32,119 nucleotides of DNA from Saprospiraceae bacterium. Its GTDB lineage: Bacteria; Bacteroidota; Bacteroidia; Chitinophagales; Saprospiraceae. The stretch lies in the NCBI GenBank assembly GCA_013001975.1, contig JABDKX010000128.1, positions 1 through 32,119 on the forward strand. The letters are read 5' to 3'. Each line of letters begins with the position of its first letter. Positions within the stretch are counted from its first letter, which is position 1. Shown here piece after piece: positions 26,801 through 32,119 of this stretch. A program made the position numbers and the translations under genes. The notes beneath the pieces were generated by a model. That model had not been told where the DNA came from, searched no databases, and saw only the letters and a list, made by a program, of their open reading frames with translations.

Positions 26801-26835
26801 AAAAATGTTAACAGCAATATAGTAAACCTATTCAT
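20845..26835 (-). CDS. giant PKD-repeat surface adhesin with T9SS type B sorting domain
   Basis: This 1996-residue protein is predicted to be exported by the type IX secretion system and displayed or released at the surface. It has a signal peptide (residues 1-19, ...NENFA). A Cys-rich start and a PKD-like domain (YEWDFNNDG, about 178) follow. A block of about seven modules of roughly 80 residues then runs from about 460 to 990, with the pattern GGxWSGxGIxDxxxGxFxPxxLxxGxYTI. Next come some ten PKD or PKD-like domains (about 1030-1880), for example YLWDFGDGN, YEWDFGDDS and YLWEFGDQN. The C-terminal domain (about 1900-1996; FVPNALSPDNN, YELNIFAPWGDKI, DYWDGRFKNEPVPQGSYLW, KGTVTVIR) is the gliding-motility-associated CHU_C or type B sorting signal. 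It follows its PorP/SprF partner by 59 bases. No enzymatic domain is visible, so adhesion is inferred. Confidence 0.93.
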   Translation of the reverse strand: MNRFTILLLTFFICNENFAQDCNINEGPPASCNCDDCDVINENWVLTSSSTNVCEGELFEIEAEFSNPNITIDYFRWAVYTLDFSETLIDTTIYSNNIFQYLIDLGDIEDCAGNSPQIDFWLNLIAYTDECSPGIVSCHNTLKPLTVVYKPRANFNSDIVECINEQVTVSDQSCFAETYEWDFNNDGIVDSTDPNPNYSFDTPGSYPVSLTVTNECGSDTRTRSVIVVDYPEAEIDFNIPGGNICNPDYLSLILNSNEWVTGPSGNFQWAISPAYTNMNGSFCFVNQDSIGTLNPCLHDSIFSQNTLDSLLSLEIVDLYFSDPGEYTITLDYENVCESLSTTSIINVYEPVVVSGISSISECDEAQVCFDDLSINVSGDSINAYWIFTNGSIPSSSSLDFGCITFQESGTMTLTVEANDPCLDNIKVIDVNIIETQSVSISDPSPSTICQNAGLIDLFPSSPGGTYIYNGSEATFISNNQLDPSNLSPGVYNVTYVLSDNPECPAEDDFSFTILEGPFIELGDSPTFCEEVVNFNPVINIQGGDIDAWLWTFCNSAGATVFTSMNENPQFSSSTPNIYTIKLELTSFECGVVLDTSELIVQQREIAIIDPFNNPYCQGSSPDTLTAMPPGGTWSGSGITDDVLGIFDPSNLNPNDYTITYSIENGVCSSMIESTITVVASEQVIVNDTFACITDPIVSINFSPSGGQFFGAGIVDNANGSFNPSIAGQGSHQIIYDYIDVNNCIVSSVFNIEVDSIPQISIRDTVFVCIGNEDIILQNILNINTNNVVGTYDFSGPGIIDPISGLFNGNSLNPGFYTYYVNFITRSCSVLDSFVIELDEKPLLILSPDTTVCISDSIFLLEANLGPGTWSSDNCIIDPITGEVNLNQSGGVDCSVQYIFSEGTSCEQIGNVELSIIDLQNEIIVPNNMSICFLDGIFTIPNFGPLGGEWSGLGIIDLTDGIIDVSQLESDANYTYRYCIESLDIDCYACKEFTLFIEPLPITNFSVVGSPCINDSFDLMNNNFDSSVTYLWDFGDGNSSNDPNPSHLYNLGGDYDISVIATTTFGCKDTFTQSVHVTNPPILDLIITTEEGCAPLEIEYSNNSSGENIDQYWVIDAVDTLFNSNSAIVLDSVFSDSIITLELVVFNECDTLKQSKDILVHPYPIVDFGIQDDEGCSPDTVFFMNITLGLPDNFMWDFGNGITSDSIDPLPQIYTSPEDSISIYIITLEASNMCGEDELTKEITVYPNNVEAFFEIDTLMGCPPLAVQIKNYATVGSTVSYDFGDGGTGTTPDTTYVYTEPGEYVITQYAALCGQDSIKSDTITVYPLPIVEFSAPTFVCVGDTINFVNNSVGALASQWHFGDGSMSLEFAPNHVYNEAGTYEVSLIMFSNSYLCPDTLSKIILVPELPNAGFGFEPNAICPNDTIQFQNQSIGALNYEWDFGDDSGSNEENPEHIYSISGTYEVSLIAYDEFNCIDDTTDINVLVYEMPTADFELNQAEVCQFHDTIIINNTSEGFINSMWFLNDDLVSEQENDIAIWFDEAVVQNIELVVTNGFGCTDTTSNVFDVLPSPIAMTNFIDTSGCEGETFNFINLSQNSDQTIWIFDEANSSVDSLVEFSFQDSGIYNALLVALNSNNCPSDTVQIDIEIFSNSIAMFEIVDFDSCGFPKDIFFENLSENTNDYEWDFGNSQTSNIFEPNTTFADAGNYLISLISNNQYNCPDTITELINIYPQPIADIEIPNCELCANDTLFIINNSQNATHFNYYLNDLLDYEFPIIIYDPGVYEFQFIANFEDVCIDTFPGLKTVNVYETPIADFSFFSNESDAIIGDVRFVNQSQNSNSYLWEFGDQNSSTEENPIHEYDINGPINVCLTAFNTNSGVQRCEDKFFQTIDFEIFNKFFVPNALSPDNNFGEFEVGIFKPKGSGIEEYELNIFAPWGDKIITLNKVENEQPIDYWDGRFKNEPVPQGSYLWTARIKFRRGGGDDVFRKGTVTVIR

Positions 26836-26894
26836 CTCTATTAGTCGTCATCAGGGTTATAATAAAATAGTATTGTTATTTCTTCATTCTAGTC

Positions 26895-27989
26895 TTAATT
26901 CATTTTCCCAGTTCCAGGGTTTAGCCAAATATGATCGTACAAAACTTTATCAACTTCAAAGCTCATACAATCCAGTTTGTCTGTGTTTAGTTTGCCGCAG
27001 CCATTTCGCTTAAAAAATAATTTCATTCCAACTTGAAAAGTATCTCCAAACTGTCGAATCAAACCTATATTTTGAATCCATGAAGCTGACAATATCACTT
27101 GTTTATTTTTTCCCCACTCAATACCAACAAACACATTATAGACCAGACTTTTTATATTTTCTGTAAATCCATTTGGATGTCCTGTATTAAGAAACACCCC
27201 AATACCATGCGCATTCTGTAAATGCAACTTTGTTCCTAATTGGAAATTATAAAGACTTGATTCCTTTTGAATAAGAAGACTTGGTTCGATACCGATGTAG
27301 GTATTATGAGAGTTTTTAATCGCAATTTCTGGATAAATAAAAAATGTCCAATCAATATTATTTTTCAATTGTGGTTCGCTAAAAAATCCGGAATTATATT
27401 TTTCATAAACAAACTTTCCAGATAATCCTGATTTAATGGAAAATTTGTTTTTTATTTCAAATTTGTACACTAACCCAAAAGATGGTATAGGTAATCTCCA
27501 ATTAGAATTTGATGGAGATAGAAAAGACGTTTGATAAATAAATCCTCCCTTGGGGTCTATTTGATCACTAAAGGTCAATTTAGTCCAATCAATTGCATTA
27601 TACTCGATTGAAAGCCCTAAACCCAATCTGATATTATGCAGCCATTTTTTCACCTTAAATGGTACTGTATACACTATGTTTGGTTGAAATACAGTAGAAG
27701 ATAAATTACCATCTCCTTCTTCATCATGAAGTATACTTACTCCCCAGTCAACTCTTTGGCAATTAAAAACATTACTATTTTCAAAGCTTAAACCTATTGT
27801 AGTAAAATCCAAAAGATCATTCCAATATTGTTCTTGATGGATTAGCGTAAAATTCATCGATCCATTGATACCTGTAAATGCTGGATTAATATTCCCCTTA
27901 ATCTGTTGTGATTCGATGAAATAAATACCTTGTGCATATCCAATAGAGGTAAAACATAAAAATTGTATTAGGGTTAACACATGCTTCAT
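26895..27989 (-). CDS. PorP/SprF-family type IX secretion outer-membrane protein
   Basis: This 364-residue outer-membrane barrel belongs to the family that partners T9SS substrates with type B sorting domains, as SprF does for SprB in Flavobacterium. It has a signal peptide (cleavage near GYAQ), the family's N-terminal motif (INPAFTGINGS, about residues 34-44) and QEQYWND shortly after. Alternating beta strands follow through about residue 330, with GDGNLSS and SGLSGKFVYEKY. A short C-terminal tail with two cysteines (NGCGKLNTDKLDCMSF) is unusual for a barrel end. It sits directly upstream of the giant adhesin, so it is most likely the dedicated attachment or export partner of that protein. 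Confidence 0.93.
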   Translation of the reverse strand: MKHVLTLIQFLCFTSIGYAQGIYFIESQQIKGNINPAFTGINGSMNFTLIHQEQYWNDLLDFTTIGLSFENSNVFNCQRVDWGVSILHDEEGDGNLSSTVFQPNIVYTVPFKVKKWLHNIRLGLGLSIEYNAIDWTKLTFSDQIDPKGGFIYQTSFLSPSNSNWRLPIPSFGLVYKFEIKNKFSIKSGLSGKFVYEKYNSGFFSEPQLKNNIDWTFFIYPEIAIKNSHNTYIGIEPSLLIQKESSLYNFQLGTKLHLQNAHGIGVFLNTGHPNGFTENIKSLVYNVFVGIEWGKNKQVILSASWIQNIGLIRQFGDTFQVGMKLFFKRNGCGKLNTDKLDCMSFEVDKVLYDHIWLNPGTGKMN

Positions 27990-28237
27990 TGTTCTATTTT
28001 CAATTTAATTCAGGATTATATAAACAATGCCATGATACTTGGGTTCAGACAATTCATCTATAGCATTGTATTACATAGTGTCAAAATCATAAAGGATGTT
28101 ACCCCTAATCTTCAACATATTTAATAAAAGTTTGATATTAAGATAAATAGAATTTTAAGAAGAATCAGAATATAAAACAAAAAGGTTTTTAAAATTTGAT
28201 ATTCTGTCTTTGAAACATCTAATTTCTTCTATAAAAT

Positions 28238-28789
28238 TTAATAAAAAGCACTAAAGCAACCGTCAGTAAAGTTGACCGTGGGTTGAACTCCAGTATTTAA
28301 ATCCTGAGCAATGCAGTTGAAGTTTCCCAAAATATATTTGGAAATCGTATCGTGTTCGATAATTTCTAACCTTCCATCTATAGCTAAAAAGTTATTTGCG
28401 TTTATAGATGGCACATAAAAAGCATCATATTCAGAATTCATAAATATGGGGTAGCTTCCTTTTTCTACATTTTCTGGCACCTTTAATGTTATTGCTCGGA
28501 AAGCAGGCGAAACTAAACCATTTATCCATATTTGGTTTATTCCTAAACTAAAGTGAGGTATGATACATGCGAATGTGGCGGTAGGAGTATATGGAATGTC
28601 GTCTATTTTCATTTGCATTTGTATGCAACTTGTATCAACTCCAAATGGAGGAATGCATAATGCTTCACATTCACTTAACAAGTTTGACTCTGTTTCTTCA
28701 TCAACAGGAATGTTTTGAGTCTCTTCTTTGTCACAAGAAATAAAAATTAATACAATTGAAAAACAGAGGAAAAGGAAGTAACGATCCAT
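28238..28789 (-). CDS. small lipoprotein of unknown function
   Basis: This 183-residue protein has a lipoprotein signal with lipidated Cys19 in IFISCDKEE, followed by an acidic linker and four cysteines in the first 80 residues (SECEALCIPP; DTSCIQM; FACIIPH). The rest looks like a beta sandwich. It ends with GRLEIIEHDTISKYILGNFNCIAQD and a final FTDGCFSAFY, a layout resembling DUF6252-type lipoproteins of Bacteroidota (from memory, uncertain). It is upstream of the PorP/SprF gene on the same strand, but a 248-base gap leaves co-transcription open. A surface role alongside the adhesin is plausible but not shown. Confidence 0.75.
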   Translation of the reverse strand: MDRYFLFLCFSIVLIFISCDKEETQNIPVDEETESNLLSECEALCIPPFGVDTSCIQMQMKIDDIPYTPTATFACIIPHFSLGINQIWINGLVSPAFRAITLKVPENVEKGSYPIFMNSEYDAFYVPSINANNFLAIDGRLEIIEHDTISKYILGNFNCIAQDLNTGVQPTVNFTDGCFSAFY

Positions 28790-28904
28790 TTTAATAATTA
28801 TTTACAGATTAAAAATACACCTTGGTAATCAAACCATATTAACAAGAGTTTAAATTTTCAAATTCGTTACCCCAATTTTTACAACAAAGTAATCTTATTA
28901 TATA

Positions 28905-28986
28905 ATGAACAAGTTCAACGCAACCTTAACAAAAAAAGCCAGCCTTTCAGGCTAGCTTTTGATTCTCTGGTGACCCCGCCAGGATT
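28905..28986 (-). repeat. 82-bp perfect repeat, copy distal to tRNA-Arg
   Basis: Identical over 82 bases to 29069-29150 (offset 164). On the minus strand it carries the last 19 bases of tRNA-Arg including CCA, then the 10-base-pair terminator hairpin (28935-28959), then a further 30 bases. The tRNA body is absent, so this is a fragment, as expected of an attachment-site duplicate or a tandem duplication with deletion. Confidence 0.95.
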
Positions 28987-29068
28987 ATTCCATGATCATG
29001 TTGTGACCAAGGTCAAAATCAAACGCTGCGCACTTCGTGCTTTTGGCTTATTTTATTACTATTTGCTT

Positions 29069-29150
29069 ATGAACAAGTTCAACGCAACCTTAACAAAAAA
29101 AGCCAGCCTTTCAGGCTAGCTTTTGATTCTCTGGTGACCCCGCCAGGATT
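29069..29150 (-). repeat. 82-bp perfect repeat, copy overlapping tRNA-Arg
   Basis: This is the copy attached to the intact tRNA gene. It includes the tRNA 3' end (29132-29150), the terminator and downstream sequence. The 82 bases between the two copies hold two palindromes (CATGATCATG at 28991-29000 and TGACCAAGGTCA at 29004-29015) and no gene. Confidence 0.95.
29095..29124 (-). terminator. tRNA-Arg terminator
   Basis: Ten base pairs (29099-29108 with 29114-29123, one G-T wobble) close a 5-base loop. On the minus strand the stem is followed by the T run at 29101-29095. It lies 8 bases after the encoded CCA. Confidence 0.9.
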
Positions 29151-29208
29151 CGAACCTGGGACCTACTGATTAGAAGTCAGTTGCTCTATCCAGCTGAGCT
29201 ACGGGGCC
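29132..29208 (-). tRNA. tRNA-Arg (anticodon TCT)
   Basis: The 77-base cloverleaf is complete on the minus strand. It has acceptor GGCCCCG/CGGGGTC (one G-T pair), D arm GCTC/GAGC, anticodon stem ACTGA/TCAGT with loop CTTCTAA giving anticodon TCT (reads AGA), T arm CCAGG/CCTGG with loop TTCGAAT, discriminator A, and an encoded CCA. Its 3' end faces the T9SS adhesin module and is the segment duplicated at 28968-28986 and, in part, at 20820-20826. Confidence 0.98.
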
Positions 29209-29312
29209 ATTTTTTTAATGGATTGCAAATATATGTTTTAAATTTTAAAAATGGCAAGATTTATTTTTAGGATATTTTGTATTTGCATATGTATTTTGAA
29301 CCTAACTTCACT

Positions 29313-29320
29313 TATTTTTG
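29313..29320 (+). promoter_or_regulatory. -7 element for the 161-residue protein gene
   Basis: TATTTTTG matches TAnnTTTG and ends 19 bases before the ATG at 29340. It lies inside the longer open frame from 29277, which favours the 29340 start. The -33 region is not clear. Confidence 0.4.
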
Positions 29321-29339
29321 CCGTTATTTTGAAAATGTT

Positions 29340-29825
29340 ATGGCTAAGTACAGATTATTAACAACTGAAGAGCTTAAACTCTTCGAAAAAGAATTCATTG
29401 ACTTTCTTGTCGTCAATGGCATTATTTCTGATTCGTGGGAAAAAATGAAGATAGAAAACATTGAAGAAGCTGATAAAATCATTGATCTTTTTAGCGATAT
29501 TATCTTCGAAAAAATACTCAGACAAAACAGTTATTTGGAGCAAAAACTCAAAAGCCAACTGTTTTGCTTTTATTTCGGTAAAAAAAAGGCAGAATTGATG
29601 CTCATAAACTATACTGGAGATAGTGACATTTCTGAAATGAGTTATGACGAAATCATTGAAGATGCTAATAATACTTCAGGCATGTTCAAAATTAACTATC
29701 AAACAAAAGCCTATAGCACTACTCGAGAAAAGGAAATGTTTGATCTCATTCAAACAGGATGTGAAATTACAGATGGTGATATTTTCAAAAAACTGAAAGC
29801 TTATTATATTAAACAGTCGAATTAA
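29340..29825 (+). CDS. conserved small protein resembling DUF6495
   Basis: This 161-residue soluble protein starts AKYRLLTTEELKLFEKEFIDFLVVNGI and continues with a charged helix and LFSDIIFEKILRQ. From memory this is the layout of the DUF6495 proteins widespread in Bacteroidota, whose function is unknown. The C-terminal part has an acidic stretch (SEMSYDEIIEDANN) and a Ser/Thr-rich turn (SGMFKINYQTKAYS). The open frame extends to an ATG at 29277, but the start at 29340 gives the usual MxKYRxLT beginning and leaves room for the -7 element. It converges on the peptidase gene 14 bases away. Confidence 0.75.
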   Translation: MAKYRLLTTEELKLFEKEFIDFLVVNGIISDSWEKMKIENIEEADKIIDLFSDIIFEKILRQNSYLEQKLKSQLFCFYFGKKKAELMLINYTGDSDISEMSYDEIIEDANNTSGMFKINYQTKAYSTTREKEMFDLIQTGCEITDGDIFKKLKAYYIKQSN

Positions 29826-29839
29826 AAAGAGGTGATTGA

Positions 29840-32119
29840 TTACTCAATCAATCTCCCGATCTCATCACTATATCTCCAAGGACTGAGTGCATTAAAATTA
29901 ATCCTAAAACTCAACCTGGAAAACAAGCTGCTCCCAGTATAGTTAATATTTAAATTTTCAGAATTAAACAAAGGCAAGTAGATACCTCCTATGTCACCTA
30001 TTTCAAATGATAATCCTGCACTATAATAAAATTGACCCTCTAAAGGATCTGCTAAAACTTCTTTTGTGCTAGAATATGCCAAATCTAAATAGGGCCTGGT
30101 ACTGATAACTTTCAATATTTTAAATGGCAGATCACTTTTTAAATTTAAGGACAATAAGTAATCATTGCTCATGCCCACTGTATTGTAGTCCGTGTAGGTG
30201 TTTTTAAATCCGCCGTCACTTATTTCAAATTGTCCTGGTGAATTCTTGTTGCTTAATGCTGATCTGTTCAGATAATAAGATTCATAGGTGTGATCAGTCA
30301 ATCCATTTGATGTTAATGCCAAAGAACCACGCGTAAAAATATCAGCAAAATTACTAGACTCTCTTTGATCATTCATAATAAAGTAACCACCATACAAACG
30401 AATAAAAAACTGAGAATTCTCATTATAATATGTCCGCTTATTCACTTCAAAGCTAGCTTTCAAGTATTGATTCATTTCATTAAAAGGCGCATCATACTTT
30501 TCATATTCAAGTTGAAACTGAAACCTATTAGTAGATAATGCATTTTTCTTAAAGTGTCTGAAGTTGATTTGATGAATTCTAAGTTGATTGGTTTTTTTAA
30601 ATACCATTCCATCTAAACTAGATTCAAAGTTTTGATTACTTATAATGTGCATCTTATATTCGAGTTGGCTAGTTTGATATATGCCTTTTGCAAAATTTAA
30701 ACTTATCGCAGGTTGCAACTTTGAATAACTAAAATCAACATTCAAAATGTCTAAATAATGAAAGTGTTTACCAAATAATTCAATGCGTAAATTTCTTAGA
30801 TTTTCAGCTTTCAAAGGAAAGTCTTTAACCAAACCAAAACTTCCGGCCAAAGACTTTGATCTGGTGCCGTAGTTGGGATTGAAAAACCATCTGAAATTTT
30901 GTTGTGGATATAGGTCAGAATAGAATGCAGATCCCAACATAAGTCCATCATATTTGTTATATAAAAGCGTTGGTATAAAGTTGACTGCATTGATCTTACT
31001 ACCACTTCCCATTCCCAAAAACCTAAACTTTATTGGGTCAGATTTTTTGAAAACTTTGTTTAATTTGAAATTATTATTTGACCTATTATAATCTAAAAAA
31101 GGAACTTCACCATTAATCTCCAACGAGGCAATTCCATTACCATTTAATGACACAATTTGTTCAGATTTCGATAATTGATCAATCCACTTTGAAGTCACCA
31201 ATTTTCCTTCAGTATCATAACCACAGAGTTGGTAAGGCAATCCTAAGAATCCTTTTTTACCTATAATAACCTTTAATTCATTTTCATCTTGCTTAACTGT
31301 CTTTATCTTATAATCAAAATACAATCCTTTGCGACTAATTAAGCTGTCCAACCAAGAAATATCCTTGTGACAACAAGCATGAAAATGCATCAATAAATCA
31401 TTAGGTGAAGGGTGTTTAAACTGCCATTTTTTATAATATGATTGAACGCATGCTTCAAAAGCGTCATCACCGATATATTGCGAAAGATACTTAAAGATCC
31501 AAGCAGTCTTTTCATAGTTCATACCCAAATAATTAAATGGGTCAAAATCTATAGAAGGATTATCAATTGACATTGCATAACCTGTTCTTTCCAAATGAAT
31601 AACACCATTTTGCAATGTTGTTAATTCGTCATTTGATGGTCTAAGAACCTGTGGTGTACCTTCATAATAACTTGAATTTTCATAAAATGCATCATTATAT
31701 AAATGATCAAAGTAGCTGGTCAATCCTTCATCCATCCAAGCATGATCACGTTCATTACTTGCAATCACCCCATAAAACCAGTTGTGCGCAATTTCATGTG
31801 CAATAAGATGATCGACTTGTTGCGAATCGGCACATAAATTTAAAATTGTAATCATTGGATATTCCATACCACTTTGTGATTCACAAGATGATTCTACCAA
31901 TGTCATTTGAGGATAGGGATACGGTCCAATTTTTTCGGAGAAAAAAGTTAAAGCTCTTTTAGCCAACTTCATCGGCAGTTCCCAATTTTCATTATCCTCA
32001 TTTACAAAAACATTTACACGAATAAATTCATTATCAATTTCAACAGATTCGGAATAAGGAATATAATACTCACTTGCAAACCAAGCAAAATCATGAACAT
32101 TCACAGCTTTAGAATGAAT
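29840..32119 (-). CDS. M1-family metallopeptidase with beta-barrel-like C-terminal half, 5' end beyond the window
   Basis: About 759 residues are present; the N-terminal part lies beyond the right edge. The visible part opens with VHDFAWFAS, usual for Bacteroidota M1 peptidases just ahead of the catalytic domain. Counting from the GTG at 32104, the substrate-site motif SGMEYP is at residues 78-83, and the zinc site is HEIAHNW with His103, Glu104 and His107. The third ligand is Glu126 in WMDEGLTSYFDHLY. After about residue 350 the sequence changes to long alternating strands (for example SAFYSDLYPQQNFRWFFNPNYGTRS and many Tyr/Asn-rich segments) ending SRLSFRINFNALSPW. This looks like an outer-membrane or barrel-like part rather than the usual ERAP1-type helical C-domain. 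A role in surface or periplasmic peptide breakdown is inferred. Confidence 0.9.
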   Translation of the reverse strand: MHSKAVNVHDFAWFASEYYIPYSESVEIDNEFIRVNVFVNEDNENWELPMKLAKRALTFFSEKIGPYPYPQMTLVESSCESQSGMEYPMITILNLCADSQQVDHLIAHEIAHNWFYGVIASNERDHAWMDEGLTSYFDHLYNDAFYENSSYYEGTPQVLRPSNDELTTLQNGVIHLERTGYAMSIDNPSIDFDPFNYLGMNYEKTAWIFKYLSQYIGDDAFEACVQSYYKKWQFKHPSPNDLLMHFHACCHKDISWLDSLISRKGLYFDYKIKTVKQDENELKVIIGKKGFLGLPYQLCGYDTEGKLVTSKWIDQLSKSEQIVSLNGNGIASLEINGEVPFLDYNRSNNNFKLNKVFKKSDPIKFRFLGMGSGSKINAVNFIPTLLYNKYDGLMLGSAFYSDLYPQQNFRWFFNPNYGTRSKSLAGSFGLVKDFPLKAENLRNLRIELFGKHFHYLDILNVDFSYSKLQPAISLNFAKGIYQTSQLEYKMHIISNQNFESSLDGMVFKKTNQLRIHQINFRHFKKNALSTNRFQFQLEYEKYDAPFNEMNQYLKASFEVNKRTYYNENSQFFIRLYGGYFIMNDQRESSNFADIFTRGSLALTSNGLTDHTYESYYLNRSALSNKNSPGQFEISDGGFKNTYTDYNTVGMSNDYLLSLNLKSDLPFKILKVISTRPYLDLAYSSTKEVLADPLEGQFYYSAGLSFEIGDIGGIYLPLFNSENLNINYTGSSLFSRLSFRINFNALSPWRYSDEIGRLIE

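Noticed and set aside
29277-29339. Extra 21 codons before the 161-residue protein
   Set aside because: They overlap a -7 element and precede the usual start of the family; the ATG at 29340 is preferred.
29825-29850. Hairpin GATTGA/TCAATC between the convergent genes as a terminator
   Set aside because: It has only six base pairs, overlaps the peptidase coding end, and has no T run.

Overview
The window is AT-rich and carries Bacteroidota hallmarks throughout. These include a SusC/SusD pair, a giant protein with a type IX secretion (T9SS) type B C-terminal domain beside a PorP/SprF protein, a Bacteroidetes-style WYL regulator, TAnnTTTG-like -7 promoter elements and A-rich leaders without clear Shine-Dalgarno sites. 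It is probably a Saprospiria- or Flavobacteriia-like, possibly marine, heterotroph; nothing here fixes the genus.

Layout. 1-2501 (minus): an overlapping MFS transporter and trehalase pair (trehalase cut by the window edge). 2623-4505: a small secreted two-repeat protein, an AraC-type regulator and a decayed secreted-protein gene. 4737-8402: the large single-chain purL, a core purine gene, followed by a terminator and a nested set of inverted repeats. 8599-11148: an accessory stretch with two unrecognised small proteins, a WYL regulator, and a stand-alone protein resembling the N-terminal domain of Bacteroidota McrB-type AAA restriction proteins. 12228-20225 (plus): a beta-glucan (laminarin-type) utilisation locus of SusC, SusD, a surface glycan-binding lipoprotein with three tandem repeats, and a GH16 lipoprotein. 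20283-20780: a scrapyard of a second copy of the McrB-like gene's 5' end plus a decayed outer-membrane barrel. 20845-28789 (minus): lipoprotein, PorP/SprF partner and a 1996-residue PKD-rich T9SS adhesin. 28905-29208: tRNA-Arg(TCT) with its 3' end and terminator duplicated. 29340-32119: a small conserved protein and an M1 metallopeptidase with a barrel-like C-terminal half (cut by the window edge).

The most interesting structural signal is that the two large cargo modules each lie between direct repeats derived from neighbouring genes. The SusCD/GH16 locus lies between two roughly 80%-identical ~170-bp copies of the 5' end and upstream region of the McrB-like gene (11102-11271 and 20283-20452). 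The T9SS adhesin operon lies between a degenerate copy of the tRNA-Arg 3' end plus terminator (20784-20826) and two perfect 82-bp copies of the same segment at the tRNA (28905-28986 and 29069-29150). No integrase or transposase is visible, so the mechanism is open. The arrangement suggests that this interval collects exchangeable cell-surface modules.

Functional reading: trehalose would be imported intact and split in the cytoplasm. Beta-1,3-glucan would be bound and cut at the surface by the glycan-binding protein and GH16, then imported by SusCD. The giant adhesin would be exported by the T9SS with its own PorP/SprF partner and anchored at the surface.
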